Assembly (NCBI GenBank): GCA_902476265.1
Contig: CABSCP010000018.1
Span: 12,921-76,920 of the forward strand
DNA from: an uncultured Lachnospiraceae bacterium
GTDB taxonomy: Bacteria; Bacillota; Clostridia; Lachnospirales; Lachnospiraceae
Direction: 5' to 3'
DNA: 64,000 bases
The position numbers were made by a program, and so were the translations under genes. Positions 7,048 to 16,284 of this stretch are shown piece after piece; within the stretch, counting starts at the first letter, position 1, and each line of letters opens with the position of its first letter. The notes beneath the pieces were generated by a model, which was not told where the DNA came from, searched no databases, and saw nothing but the letters and a program-made list of their open reading frames with translations.

Positions 7048-8253
7048 TCACATCAGTTTCTCGCAGATTCCTCCGGCCCGCACCAATAGTGCGCTGCTGC
7101 ACAGCTGCCCTCTGGAATAGGCCTCATATCCGCTCTTGTTTTCCGGCACAGGCATCAGTTCCGTACGGATTTTATTACTGCGAAGCTCCTTGGCTTTCGC
7201 CAGCGCTTCGTCAAAGGCTCCTTTCTCATAAAAAAGAAGGGTGCCCTGCGGTTTCACTTCGGGTTTTAAATTCTGTCTGGTCAGCGCTTCCATCAGATCA
7301 TCCACCACGATCACAAATCCGATGGCAGGCGCATTTTTCCCAAAATAGGATAACAGCCTGTCATACCGTCCGCCTGTGACGATGGCATCACCCACGCCGT
7401 AAGTATATCCCTTAAAGATCACTCCGGTATAATAGTTATAACGGCTCAGCAGTCCCAGATCAAAGGACACATATTTTTCCACGCCATATTTTTGAAGAAC
7501 GCTATAGAGTTTCTCCAGCCGTTCAATGGCCATCAGAGAACGTTCATTGTCCACCAGCTGCCGGGCTTTTTCCAGATCATTGGCGCCCATCACGGTGTCC
7601 GCCAGCTGCAGAAGAACCCTGGCGTAATCCTTGCGGACCTTCTGCTCTGAAAGCAGCTCTTCCGCGCCGAAATAATTCTTGGCGGAAATATAATCCCGGA
7701 GGTTTAATTCCACGTCCTCCGGCAGTCCCGCCTGGGAACAGATTCCCTTAAAATACTCCACTTCTCCCACGGAGATCTGAAAATTTTTAAGACCGCAGTT
7801 TTTCAAAGCCTCAATCACCAGGCTGATCATCTCGGCATCCGCTTCCACGGACGGCTCCATCATCAGTTCCGCCCCCATCTGAGTCACTTCCTTCAGTTTC
7901 CCCTGAAGGCTGGAAGTGTTGGTGAAGGTGCTTCCGGAATAGGTAAAACGGATCGGCCGGGTTTCATCCATGAAATATTTTGCGGCACATCTGGCGCAGG
8001 ACGGTGTGAAATCCGGACGCAGCGAAAGCGTATTGCCCTCTTTATCAAAAAATTTATACAGCTGGCTGGAGGGCGTTGTCCCGATTTCCTTGCTGTACAC
8101 ATCAAAAAATTCAAAGGTCGGCGTCTGGATATCCTGATATCCGTAAAGACTGATCACATCGTGAAGCTTCTGTTCTATCAAAAGCTTGCGCGCATATTCC
8201 GCACCATAAACATCCCTGACCCCCTCGGGTGTATGGAGTAAAGACTTGTTCAT
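7048..8253 (-). CDS. hisZ: ATP phosphoribosyltransferase regulatory subunit
   Basis: HisZ is a catalytically inactive histidyl-tRNA synthetase paralogue that joins short HisG in a hetero-octamer and gives histidine feedback. This 401-residue protein has the class II synthetase fold signatures: PEGVRDVYG near the start, LSLRPDFTPSCARC (motif 2 region), and GGRYDRLLSYFG (motif 3-like). No C-terminal anticodon-binding domain of full HisRS length is present. It is the first gene of the operon, behind AGGAGG and a strong promoter. Confidence 0.96.
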   Translation of the reverse strand: MNKSLLHTPEGVRDVYGAEYARKLLIEQKLHDVISLYGYQDIQTPTFEFFDVYSKEIGTTPSSQLYKFFDKEGNTLSLRPDFTPSCARCAAKYFMDETRPIRFTYSGSTFTNTSSLQGKLKEVTQMGAELMMEPSVEADAEMISLVIEALKNCGLKNFQISVGEVEYFKGICSQAGLPEDVELNLRDYISAKNYFGAEELLSEQKVRKDYARVLLQLADTVMGANDLEKARQLVDNERSLMAIERLEKLYSVLQKYGVEKYVSFDLGLLSRYNYYTGVIFKGYTYGVGDAIVTGGRYDRLLSYFGKNAPAIGFVIVVDDLMEALTRQNLKPEVKPQGTLLFYEKGAFDEALAKAKELRSNKIRTELMPVPENKSGYEAYSRGQLCSSALLVRAGGICEKLM

Positions 8254-8309
8254 ATGGACTCCTCCTGTCGCTTTACTATGCTACCGTGTTATCATATGAA
8301 ATCCTGTAT

Positions 8310-8338
8310 AGTATACCTGAGATTTTCAAACCTGTCAA
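8310..8338 (-). promoter_or_regulatory. Sigma-A promoter of the his operon
   Basis: On the minus strand TTGACA (8333-8338) and TATACT (8310-8315) are separated by exactly 17 bp. The leader to hisZ is only about 50 nt, too short for a T-box. Control is therefore likely by HisZ/HisG feedback, or at a site not recognised here. Confidence 0.9.
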
Positions 8339-8362
8339 CGGCAAAGATCGTTCCCGATTTTA

Positions 8363-8890
8363 TCATCTTTCATACTTTTTTGTCCCTTCCTCCAGAAAAG
8401 CTTCCCAGTCCAGCGGTTCCCCGTTCAGGACGCACTCTTTGAGCGCATTTCCCTCATATGCCAGCTTCAGGGAAAAGAAGGGAGCATTCCGGGCCATCAG
8501 TTTAAAAAAAACTTTATCGCCGCTCCAGATGGGCAGTTTGTCCACCGCTTCCACAGGCACCCATTCCAGCTCCCCTTCCGGGCAGTCATAATTCAGCTCC
8601 CCTTCCCATTCCGTGGCGGTGTACAGGCACATGTACTGTGTCTCCACGTCTTTTAAAGCAAAGGTGATGATGCCGTGGAAACGGTATTTGGTGAGAGTCA
8701 GGCCGGTCTCTTCCCAGACCTCCCGCAAAAGGCAGTCCTCCGGGCTTTCGTAGTCCAGGGCGTGCCCTCCCACACCGATCCATTTATCCTTATTCACGTC
8801 ATGTTCTTTTTTTACCCGGTGCAGCATCAGGAATTTCCCTTCTTTTTCCAGATAGCACAGAGTGGTAAGACTGCTTGTAATCGGAATCAT
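8363..8890 (-). CDS. NUDIX hydrolase, MutT/8-oxo-dGTPase-like
   Basis: This 175-residue protein carries a complete Nudix box at about residues 42-65, beginning GGHALDYESPEDC and ending REVWEETGL, with the catalytic RE and EE residues. The N-terminal strand TTLCYLEKEGKFLMLHR is typical of Firmicute MutT-like enzymes annotated as 8-oxo-dGTP diphosphatases. The true nucleotide substrate cannot be read from sequence. The start follows AAGGAGG. It is the last gene of a minus-strand run that includes recU and a pseudouridine synthase. Confidence 0.88.
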   Translation of the reverse strand: MIPITSSLTTLCYLEKEGKFLMLHRVKKEHDVNKDKWIGVGGHALDYESPEDCLLREVWEETGLTLTKYRFHGIITFALKDVETQYMCLYTATEWEGELNYDCPEGELEWVPVEAVDKLPIWSGDKVFFKLMARNAPFFSLKLAYEGNALKECVLNGEPLDWEAFLEEGTKKYER

Positions 8891-8937
8891 GTTTCTACCT
8901 CCTTAGGATCGCGGTCTGTCCTGCAATCCCTCCCTTT

Positions 8938-9474
8938 TTATTCCGGCCTGTCGGCCAGGTCCTTCTGGATCATATCCAGATAAGGCACAAAAACCCCGTT
9001 TTTCTTGGGGAGGAAATATTCCGGATTCAATTCCTCAAAACGGAAACTTTTCCGCCCGCCCTCCTGAGCGCGGTCCCAGAAGAATTTCAGATGTGCAAAT
9101 GGCAGATAATAGAAAAGATCCTTCTGCGAATAGTAAATCAAAAAGAAGGCGATCCCCTGCTGTTTTTCAAAGTTTCCCATAAATTCCACCTGATGGACAT
9201 GGATATTCTGCAGGGAAAAGGTGTCCTGAGCGCATTCTTTGGCATCAAAACAGACCGGTATCCCCTGCACCACACCGATATAGTCCACCGTGCTCTTCTG
9301 GTCAAAATAAGCCAGCGTGATATGCCGGTGTTCCTTGTCGATTTTGATGGGGGTGATGGGGGTTGGAATTTTCTGGATCAGAGCCAGATTGCTTTCCAGG
9401 TATTTTTCATTGGTACGGTTGATGAGGTCTTCCAGGGTGGAACCCCGCAGTCCTCTTGAATTCCAGGTTGCCAT
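8938..9474 (-). CDS. recU: Holliday junction resolvase RecU
   Basis: RecU cleaves four-way DNA junctions during recombination and chromosome segregation in Firmicutes. The 178-residue protein begins WNSRGLRGSTLEDLINRTNE, the usual RecU start. It carries the nuclease core STVDYIGVVQGIPVCFDAKEC (Asp and Glu-Lys metal residues), followed by HQVEFM and GIAFFLIYY. In many Firmicutes recU lies beside a PBP gene. Here it lies between a NUDIX gene and an RluA-type synthase, 10 bp after the latter. The ruvAB genes for the same pathway are at 36280-37918. Confidence 0.94.
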   Translation of the reverse strand: MATWNSRGLRGSTLEDLINRTNEKYLESNLALIQKIPTPITPIKIDKEHRHITLAYFDQKSTVDYIGVVQGIPVCFDAKECAQDTFSLQNIHVHQVEFMGNFEKQQGIAFFLIYYSQKDLFYYLPFAHLKFFWDRAQEGGRKSFRFEELNPEYFLPKKNGVFVPYLDMIQKDLADRPE

Positions 9475-9484
9475 AGTCGCTGCT

Positions 9485-10498
9485 TCATCCTTTTGCAGAA
9501 ATTTGAGTCAGTATTTTTTCAAAGTCAGCCGGGAGGGGCGCAGTCAGTTCTTTTCCTCCGGGCGCGACGCCTTCCATTCCGGAAAGCGGAAATTCCACCC
9601 GAAAGGCGTGCAGAAGCTGCCGCCGGATGCCGCAGGAAAGGCAGGCCTCATTGGTCTTTTTATTGCCGTATTTAAGATCCCCCAAAAGAGGATGACCAAT
9701 CGAGGAAAGATGGGCGCGGATCTGATGGGTTTTACCGGTGAACAACTCCACCTCTGCATAGCTCACCGGCCCGATCCCTTTTAAAAATCCGGTCATAAGG
9801 GGAGTGATCCCTGTTTTGATATAATCACATCCTTCTTTTTCCTCCCGAAAAATCTCCACCTGATTTTTCGCGCTGTCCTTTTTCAGCCAGCCTTCCAGCA
9901 GCGCTGCCTTTTTGACTTCGCCTGTCACCAGCAGACGGTAGAATTTGCGGATCTTTTTCTCCCGGATTTCCCGGGTGAGAATCCGGCTCCCTTCCAGGCT
10001 TTTCCCGCAGAGCACGATACCGCTGGTATTTCTGTCCAGGCGGTTGCAGACGGAAGGGCGGAACGTGGCCAGTTGGGCCGGGGTTATTTTCCCTTCCGCC
10101 AGCAGATAGCCTGTGAGCCATTCATTCAGGGAAAGGTCCGAAGCTGCGGCTTTCTGGGACAGAACTCCCGCCGGTTTGTCCAGCGCCAGCAGATGTTCGT
10201 TTTCAAAAAGGACGGCAATCCCGGAAAGCTTTCGGAAGGCCCGTTCATATTCCGACGTGTCACAGACAAAAACCGTCCGGGCGCCAAAGTTTTCCATGGT
10301 TTCTTCCGCCAGGAAAAATTTCACTTCATCCCCTTCCTGAAGCTTTTCCTTTCCGGTACATTTGCCGCCGTTTAATACGATGTTTTTTTTCCGCATCATC
10401 TTGTAAAAAAAGCTGTCCGGCGCTTCTTCCATATATTTGCGGAGAAATTTATCCAGTCTCTGTCCCGCTTCATTGGGGCCGATCATCACGCTTCTCAT
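9485..10498 (-). CDS. RluA-family 23S rRNA/tRNA pseudouridine synthase
   Basis: The 337-residue protein has an N-terminal S4 RNA-binding domain (about residues 12-70, RLDKFLRKYM...). An RluA catalytic domain follows, with LLALDKPAGVLS and the active-site motif NRLDRNTSG (catalytic second Asp). Further on it carries HQIRAHLSSIGHPLLGDLKYG. It isomerises uridines in RNA; the exact positions cannot be told. The start lies behind GAGGAG. Confidence 0.92.
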   Translation of the reverse strand: MRSVMIGPNEAGQRLDKFLRKYMEEAPDSFFYKMMRKKNIVLNGGKCTGKEKLQEGDEVKFFLAEETMENFGARTVFVCDTSEYERAFRKLSGIAVLFENEHLLALDKPAGVLSQKAAASDLSLNEWLTGYLLAEGKITPAQLATFRPSVCNRLDRNTSGIVLCGKSLEGSRILTREIREKKIRKFYRLLVTGEVKKAALLEGWLKKDSAKNQVEIFREEKEGCDYIKTGITPLMTGFLKGIGPVSYAEVELFTGKTHQIRAHLSSIGHPLLGDLKYGNKKTNEACLSCGIRRQLLHAFRVEFPLSGMEGVAPGGKELTAPLPADFEKILTQISAKG

Positions 10499-10508
10499 AA
10501 GCAGCTCC

Positions 10509-11111
10509 TCACAGGGATACCGCCCTCATCAGGGCGCATACCAAATCCGCTTTCGGGGTCGATTCCTCCCCTTCTTCTGCGCTTTCCACTTCATAATCGG
10601 GCAGGGCAGCGATCTGATCCAGACGGTTTATGTATTTGGGCAGTTCCTTAAAAATTTTTATTTCCACATCCCCCAGATTATTCTGGACGCACATGCTGTG
10701 AAGATGCTTTTCGCAGGCTTTCGCATCGCAGTCAGGGTTGGCGGAATAGCCGATCAGACAGTTTCCCTTAAATGCCATGTGATGGATTTCAAAATTCTTC
10801 TCATAGCTGGTGAAAACCAGGTCGAAAAGCTTCGCGCATCCATTCCCGTGGGGCGCAATTTTTCGGTAGTCTTCTTCCCCAAGGCCGCGGTATTTAAAAA
10901 TCATGATCATATTGACCGCGCTGCGGCAGGCGGGCAGACACCCCAGCACCGCCACAATGGTCAGCAGGTTTTTATTGGAGCCGGTAGAAATATATCCGGT
11001 CAGATAGATAGCCATGGAAAGACCGAACAGCACTGTAGTGCGCAGCGCCGTGTTCTTTTTCTGGTAAACCAGATACCCCTTTTCCCCTTTTTTCTTTTTT
11101 TCTGCCTTCAT
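10509..11111 (-). CDS. Conserved membrane protein of unknown function
   Basis: This 200-residue protein has a basic, lysine-rich start and two hydrophobic helices at about residues 26-42 and 48-72. They are joined by a short loop (TGSNKNLLT). A cytoplasmic domain of about 120 residues follows, containing four cysteines and ending in an acidic stretch. I do not recognise a domain. It lies 7 bp from the SDR gene and 10 bp from the pseudouridine synthase gene, in the same operon. Confidence 0.75.
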   Translation of the reverse strand: MKAEKKKKGEKGYLVYQKKNTALRTTVLFGLSMAIYLTGYISTGSNKNLLTIVAVLGCLPACRSAVNMIMIFKYRGLGEEDYRKIAPHGNGCAKLFDLVFTSYEKNFEIHHMAFKGNCLIGYSANPDCDAKACEKHLHSMCVQNNLGDVEIKIFKELPKYINRLDQIAALPDYEVESAEEGEESTPKADLVCALMRAVSL

Positions 11112-11118
11112 CTTGCTG

Positions 11119-11892
11119 TCAGTTTCCTTTCTGCTTTAAAAAATAGGTCAGGCGCAGGACCGGGGCCTGAGGCATCACCCGGGTCATAACCCAAAAAGCC
11201 TTCATCAGCGGGCCGCATACGGACATGGGCCGGTTTTTGCAGCTGGCAGCCAGCGCGTCATGCACCACTCGTTCCGCTTCCACCATAGTATATTTTTTGA
11301 CGGACAGTGTGGCGCCGTACTGTTCCGCCACCTCAAAAAATTCCGTCCGCACCGGGCCGGGACACACTGCGGTAACAAAAATACCGCGGTTTTTTAATTC
11401 TTCCCGCAACGCCCGTGAAAAACTCAGGACAAAGGATTTTGTGGCCGCATAAACGGCAAATCCGGGCTGGGGCAGGAATGCGGCGCTGCTGGCCAGCTGG
11501 ATGATCCGGCTTTTCTTTTTCATATATGAAATGCACATATAGGTCATCTGCATGAGCGCCTTACAGTTTAAATCCACTTCTCCCGCCTGCTGTTCCATGG
11601 GAATTTCATCGAAATCCCCGATCATGCCAAACCCTGCACAGTTGATCAGCATACGGATCACCGGTTTTTCTTCACAGAGCACTTCCCCGAACAGTTCCAG
11701 ATCCCCCTGGCTGGTCAGATCCAGCGGAAGGATTTTTACCGGATGACGCATTTTTTCCGCCATTTCCTTCATCCGTTCCCCTCTGCGGGCGATGAGCCAG
11801 AACTGGTCTATGGTTTGCAATCCCCGGTCCAGCTGGAGGGCAAATTCCCTGCCCATGCCGGAAGACGCACCTGTAATTACGATGATATTCAT
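11119..11892 (-). CDS. Short-chain dehydrogenase/reductase
   Basis: This 257-residue Rossmann-fold oxidoreductase has the NAD(P)-binding motif TGASSGMG at residues 7-14 and the NCAG motif. The catalytic Ser is in ASSAAFL and the YAATK motif supplies Tyr and Lys. The C-terminal part is of the kind seen in ketoacyl-reductase/SDR proteins of unknown substrate. It lies 14 bp after the YgiQ gene. Confidence 0.9.
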   Translation of the reverse strand: MNIIVITGASSGMGREFALQLDRGLQTIDQFWLIARRGERMKEMAEKMRHPVKILPLDLTSQGDLELFGEVLCEEKPVIRMLINCAGFGMIGDFDEIPMEQQAGEVDLNCKALMQMTYMCISYMKKKSRIIQLASSAAFLPQPGFAVYAATKSFVLSFSRALREELKNRGIFVTAVCPGPVRTEFFEVAEQYGATLSVKKYTMVEAERVVHDALAASCKNRPMSVCGPLMKAFWVMTRVMPQAPVLRLTYFLKQKGN

Positions 11893-11906
11893 TTACATTC
11901 CTCCCC

Positions 11907-13859
11907 TCATTTCTTTTTATGCACATTGCGAATGGTCTTTTTCTTCCTGTTTTTGCCTGACAGATCTTCCCGCTGCCGGGATCCTCTCTTTCCTGTCCCG
12001 GAGGGTTGTCCTACTCCCTGCTTTTGTCCGTTTTTGGGGATGCTGCGGGGACGGATCAGGCACTCTGGCCCAAATCCGATCAGATCTGTCCTCCCTGCCC
12101 TGACCAGCGCTTCCTGCACCAGGTCATAATTGGCCGGATCCCGGTATTGGATCAGCGCCCGCTGCATCGCCTTTTCATGGGGGTTTTTACACACATACAC
12201 CCGGGAACCGTCCCTGGGGTCGATGCCGGTGTAATACATGACGGTGGACATGGTGGAAGGCGTGGGGTAAAAGTCCTGCACCTGTTCCGGCCAGCTTTTG
12301 GTGTCCCGCAGATATTCCGCCAGTTCCACCGCTTCCTTTAAGGTGGAACCGGGATGGGAGGACATCAGGTAAGGGACCAGAAACTGTTTGCAGCCCAGTC
12401 TGTCATTGAGCTGCTTATATTTCCCGGCAAACCGTTCATAGACCGCATTTTCCGGTTTGCCCATGCGGGTGAGCACCGGATCGCTGATATGCTCAGGCGC
12501 CACCTTTAACTGCCCGCTCACATGATACCGGATCAGTTCTTTAAAAAAGGTATCGTCCGGATCCGCCAGCAGATAATCAAACCGAATTCCGGAGCGGATA
12601 AATACTTTTTTTATGCCGGGCAGGCTGCGCAGTCTTCGTAAAAGCGCCAAATAATCGGAATGGTCTACCGTCAGGTTTTCACAGGGTTTCGGGAAAAGGC
12701 ACTGGCGATGTTTGCAGACACCCAGCGTGAGCTGTTTCTGGCAGGAAGGCGCTCTGAAGTTGGCAGTGGGCCCGCCCACATCATGGATATATCCTTTAAA
12801 CTCCGGGTCCCGGATCATCATTTCCGCTTCTTCTACAATGTTGTCATGGCTTCGCACCTGTACGGTCCTGCCCTGATGGAAGGTCAGCGCACAAAAACTG
12901 CAGCCGCCGAAACAGCCCCGGTTGCTGATCAGGGAAAATTTGATTTCCGCAATGGCGGGAACGCCTCCCAGCGCTTCATAAGAAGGGTGAAAGGTGCGCA
13001 TATAAGGCAGGCTGTACACGCTGTCCATCTCCTCTGTGGAAAGGGGCAGCTGGGGCGGGTTCTGCACCACGAAGCTTCCGTCGGGATAAGGTTCGATCAG
13101 CGTTTTCCCGTTACAGGGATCGGTATTGTTATACTGGATGCGGAAGCTTTCCGCATACCGGGCGGGAGTTTCTTTCATTTCAGCATAGGAAGGAAGCAGT
13201 TCCCCTTCATAAATGCCGCTGATATCCTTCGTGCGGTAAACCGTTCCGGGAATAAAGGAAAGATCTTTTACGGAAATCCCGGCGTTTAAAGCGTCCGCAA
13301 TCTCTACGATTGATTTTTCCCCCATTCCATAGGAAATCAGGTCTGCCTGGCTGTCAATCAGGATCGAATGTTTAAAGGAATTGCTCCAGTAATCATAGTG
13401 CGCCATCCTCCGTAAGCTGGCCTCGATTCCGCCCAGGATGACGGGCACGTCCTTATAGCTTCTGCGGATCAGATTGGCATAGACCACCGCCGCATGGTCG
13501 GGACGCTTTCCCATCACACCGCCGGGGGTATAGGCATCTGTGGATCTTCTTTTTTTGGAAACATAATAATGGTTCACCATGGAATCCATATTGCCGGAGG
13601 AAACCAGAAAACCCAGCCTGGGGCGGCCGAAAATACGGATGCTCTCGTCCTCCTTCCAGTCGGGCTGGGAAATGATGCAGACTTTATAGCCATGGCTTTC
13701 CAGCACACGGCTGATGATAGCTGCGCCAAAGGAAGGATGATCCACATATGCATCCCCGTTTACATATACAAAATCCGGCTGTTCCCAGCCCCTTTCCTTC
13801 ATTTCTTCCGGGGTGACAGGTAAAAATCCGTTACTCAAATCTTGGCTGCTCCTCTTCAT
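11907..13859 (-). CDS. YgiQ-family radical SAM protein
   Basis: This 650-residue protein has the [4Fe-4S] radical SAM motif CFGGCSFC (CX3CX2C) near residue 315. It also has the long YgiQ N-terminal region (DFVYVNGDAYVDHPSFGAAI, GGIEASLRRMAHYDYW) and the C-terminal FYPTPSTMSTVMYYTG segment. The last 40 residues are a basic tail, GKRGSRQREDLSGKNRKKK, probably for nucleic-acid contact. The substrate of this family is unknown. The start overlaps the preceding HAD stop by 3 bases. Confidence 0.93.
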   Translation of the reverse strand: MKRSSQDLSNGFLPVTPEEMKERGWEQPDFVYVNGDAYVDHPSFGAAIISRVLESHGYKVCIISQPDWKEDESIRIFGRPRLGFLVSSGNMDSMVNHYYVSKKRRSTDAYTPGGVMGKRPDHAAVVYANLIRRSYKDVPVILGGIEASLRRMAHYDYWSNSFKHSILIDSQADLISYGMGEKSIVEIADALNAGISVKDLSFIPGTVYRTKDISGIYEGELLPSYAEMKETPARYAESFRIQYNNTDPCNGKTLIEPYPDGSFVVQNPPQLPLSTEEMDSVYSLPYMRTFHPSYEALGGVPAIAEIKFSLISNRGCFGGCSFCALTFHQGRTVQVRSHDNIVEEAEMMIRDPEFKGYIHDVGGPTANFRAPSCQKQLTLGVCKHRQCLFPKPCENLTVDHSDYLALLRRLRSLPGIKKVFIRSGIRFDYLLADPDDTFFKELIRYHVSGQLKVAPEHISDPVLTRMGKPENAVYERFAGKYKQLNDRLGCKQFLVPYLMSSHPGSTLKEAVELAEYLRDTKSWPEQVQDFYPTPSTMSTVMYYTGIDPRDGSRVYVCKNPHEKAMQRALIQYRDPANYDLVQEALVRAGRTDLIGFGPECLIRPRSIPKNGQKQGVGQPSGTGKRGSRQREDLSGKNRKKKTIRNVHKKK

Positions 13860-14518
13860 TCAAATAATTGGTTATAATCTCTGATATAATAATCCGCAAG
13901 TTTCTTTTTTTCAACGGTCTGAAACAGGGAATATTCATCCTCCACCGCGCATACCTTCATGCCTGCGGCCTTTCCCGCCTGAATGCCGGGAATGATGTCC
14001 TCAAACACAAGGCAGTTTTGGGGACGGACCGAAAGCTGTCCGGCCACGGCCAGATAAATGTCCGGCGCCGGCTTGCCCCGCCCCACATCACAGCTTGTCA
14101 TGATACAGGAAAAATAATCGTGCAGACCGTGCACATTTGCCACATTTGTCACAAGCTCCCGGGAATTGCTGGTGGCGATGCCAAGCTTGATCCCGCTGTT
14201 TTTACAGATCTCTAAAAAGCGGTCCGCGCCGGGCTTTAAGGGCACTTCGTTCATATATTTTTCCCAGGCCATCTCATTCCACGTCCGTTTAATTTCCTCC
14301 ACCGGATGAGGGATTTGGAAACGTTCTTTAAAATACAGAGCGGTTTCGGAAAAGCTGAAGCCTTCGATCACATGCTGCAGGTCATCCGGCACAGTCAGTC
14401 CGAATTGTCCCAGATACTCCACGTCAATTTCATGCCAGAGCCACATGGAATCCACCAGGGAGCCGTCCAGGTCAAAAATGACAGCTTCTATTTTTCTTAA
14501 TATATCCAACTCAGACAC
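13856..14518 (-). CDS. HAD-family phosphatase, beta-phosphoglucomutase-like
   Basis: This 220-residue cytoplasmic hydrolase has the HAD nucleophile motif FDLDGSLVDS (residues 15-24), a four-helix cap, motif II ATSN, motif III Lys in GRGKPAPDIY, and motif IV EDIIPGIQAG. It is a phosphosugar or nucleotide phosphatase or mutase; the substrate cannot be read. The start is GTG behind AAGGAATTGG. The gene overlaps rsuA-like by 8 bp upstream and ygiQ by 3-4 bp downstream, so the three are translationally coupled. Confidence 0.9.
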   Translation of the reverse strand: MSELDILRKIEAVIFDLDGSLVDSMWLWHEIDVEYLGQFGLTVPDDLQHVIEGFSFSETALYFKERFQIPHPVEEIKRTWNEMAWEKYMNEVPLKPGADRFLEICKNSGIKLGIATSNSRELVTNVANVHGLHDYFSCIMTSCDVGRGKPAPDIYLAVAGQLSVRPQNCLVFEDIIPGIQAGKAAGMKVCAVEDEYSLFQTVEKKKLADYYIRDYNQLFE

Positions 14519-15215
14519 CCAATTCCTTTCTTTCCTTCTCTGTCAGAGGACGCCACTGTCCTTTTTGCAGCGTTTCATCCAGCACAAGCGGTCCCATGGA
14601 CAGCCGTTTTAAGGAGACAACCTCATTGCCTACCGCTTCCAGCATCCGCTTGACCTGATGAAATCTCCCCTCCGTGATGGTCAATAAAAGTCCTCGGTCC
14701 GTGTCCGCAAGAAGTTCTGTCTTTGCCGGCAGCGTGGGCTTTTCATCCCCGATGTCCACCCCGCCTTCCAGACGGGAAAGCATTTCCTGTGTCAACTTTT
14801 CTTTCGTATGGACAAGATAGGTCTTTTCCACATGCTTTTTGGGCGATAACAGCCGATGGGACAATGCCCCGTCATTTGTGATCAGCAGCAGGCCTTCCGT
14901 ATCCTTATCCAGCCGCCCCACCGGAAAAAGATCTTTTCCGAAAGCGTCTTCCATCAAATCCAGCACAGTGGCCTCCCTGCTGTCATAGGTGGCAGTCACC
15001 ACTCCCGCCGGTTTGTGGAGCATATAATAGACGTTTTTCACCCAAAAAAGCCGTTCTTTATCCAGACAGATTTCGTCCTTTTCTTCGTCCACTTTCCGCT
15101 CCGGGGCTTTTGCCGTCTCCCCGTTTACCGTCACACGGCCTTTTTTTATCAGGTTTTTCACCTCACTGCGCGTACCCGCGCCCGTTTCACATAAAAATTT
15201 ATCCAGTCTGATCAA
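14511..15215 (-). CDS. RsuA-type 16S rRNA pseudouridine synthase
   Basis: The protein (234 residues) has an N-terminal S4 domain (IRLDKFLCETGAGTRSEVKNLI) and the RsuA/RluB catalytic motif GRLDKDTEGLLLITNDG. ITEGRFHQVKRM lies in the C-terminal part. This is the pattern of enzymes that modify U516 of 16S rRNA. The start is TTG at 15215, with GGGAGGA five bases away. A longer reading from an upstream ATG has no ribosome site. It heads the operon that continues with HAD, YgiQ, SDR and further genes. Confidence 0.92.
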   Translation of the reverse strand: MIRLDKFLCETGAGTRSEVKNLIKKGRVTVNGETAKAPERKVDEEKDEICLDKERLFWVKNVYYMLHKPAGVVTATYDSREATVLDLMEDAFGKDLFPVGRLDKDTEGLLLITNDGALSHRLLSPKKHVEKTYLVHTKEKLTQEMLSRLEGGVDIGDEKPTLPAKTELLADTDRGLLLTITEGRFHQVKRMLEAVGNEVVSLKRLSMGPLVLDETLQKGQWRPLTEKERKELGV

Positions 15216-15294
15216 AGAGTTCCTCCCGGCATGAAATTTTAAAAACATTCATACCTTTTAGTATACTATAATTCGGATTGGTTGAGTAGGAATC

Positions 15295-16284
15295 ATGCAA
15301 AAAAAAATCCTGAAAATGACGGCGCTGGCTCTTTTTGGCATCATGACGGTTTCCATGCTCCTCTACGCCCCGCTCTCCTCTTCCCTGGCGCTGGAGGGTC
15401 TGAACCTGTGGTTTTCCAAAATGATCCCCGCCCTGCTCCCCTTTATGATCCTTTCCGGGATCCTGATCGGCCTGAATCTGTCGGACAGCTTTGCGGGACT
15501 CTTTTCCCCTCTGCTGCGCCCTGTCTTCCGGCTTTCGGATTCCTGTCTTTATTGTGTGATCATCGGATTTTTATGCGGGTTTCCCATGGGCGCCAGGGTC
15601 TGTGCCCAAAGCTATGAAACGGGAAAAATCTCCCGGAAAGAAGCTTCCCTGCTGCTGGCTTTCTGCAATAACATCGGTCCGGTTTATTTCACCGGCTATG
15701 TGCTGCGCCTGTTTCCCGTAAAAAATACAGGGCTGGTGCTCACAGGCATGTATGGAATCCCTTTCCTTTACGGACTTTTGCTGCGCTATACCCTGTACCG
15801 GACCCTTCCCTTTCCGGGGGGCAGGCTTTCCGGAAAGGGAGAAAAGTCCTCCTGCCGTTTCAATATTCTGCCGGAAAAAAAGTGCCGGCAAAATTACCGG
15901 AGGCAGCGCGCTTTTGGATTCCCCTTGGGGTTGTTCTTTGCCCAGTTAAACGCTTCCATTTTATCTGCCCTGGATTCCATCACCGTGCTGGGCGGCTATA
16001 TGATTTTCTGCAATCTTTTAAACCTGCCGCTGCAATTATTTCTCAAGGACTTTCCCCTGCTTTGTAACGTTCTTTCCCCGCTTCTGGAAATCACCAGCGG
16101 ACTGTCAAAGCTGTCCCAAAGCCAGTACCTCTGGGCCTACATCGTCCTCCCTTTCGGCGGGCTTTCCTGTATCGCACAGACTTACAGCTGCATCCGGAGC
16201 ACGGATCTGTCTTTAAGAGAATATACCTTTCATAAGGTGATCCAGACCATGCTCACAGCCGCTTTCTACAGCGTTTTTTTATGA
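15295..16284 (+). CDS. YlbJ-like membrane protein with nucleoside-recognition (Gate) domains
   Basis: This 329-residue integral membrane protein has about eight hydrophobic helices. It shows the paired Gate motifs typical of YlbJ/SpoVB-region sporulation proteins: FSKMIPALLPFMILSGILIGL, and GFLCGFPMGARVCAQSYETGKI with the conserved FCNNIGPVY. In B. subtilis ylbJ acts in spore cortex formation. Transport of a small molecule is assumed for the family but unproven. A basic cytoplasmic loop lies near residues 185-205. It is divergent from the rsuA-like gene, with AT-rich promoter-like DNA between (TATACT and TATAAT overlapping at about 15260-15275). It converges on the amidase gene with a 6-bp overlap. 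Confidence 0.82.
   Translation: MQKKILKMTALALFGIMTVSMLLYAPLSSSLALEGLNLWFSKMIPALLPFMILSGILIGLNLSDSFAGLFSPLLRPVFRLSDSCLYCVIIGFLCGFPMGARVCAQSYETGKISRKEASLLLAFCNNIGPVYFTGYVLRLFPVKNTGLVLTGMYGIPFLYGLLLRYTLYRTLPFPGGRLSGKGEKSSCRFNILPEKKCRQNYRRQRAFGFPLGLFFAQLNASILSALDSITVLGGYMIFCNLLNLPLQLFLKDFPLLCNVLSPLLEITSGLSKLSQSQYLWAYIVLPFGGLSCIAQTYSCIRSTDLSLREYTFHKVIQTMLTAAFYSVFL

Noticed and set aside
8254..8362. T-box or other riboswitch before hisZ
   Set aside because: Only about 50 nt separate the promoter from the start codon, and no T-box core or terminator is seen.
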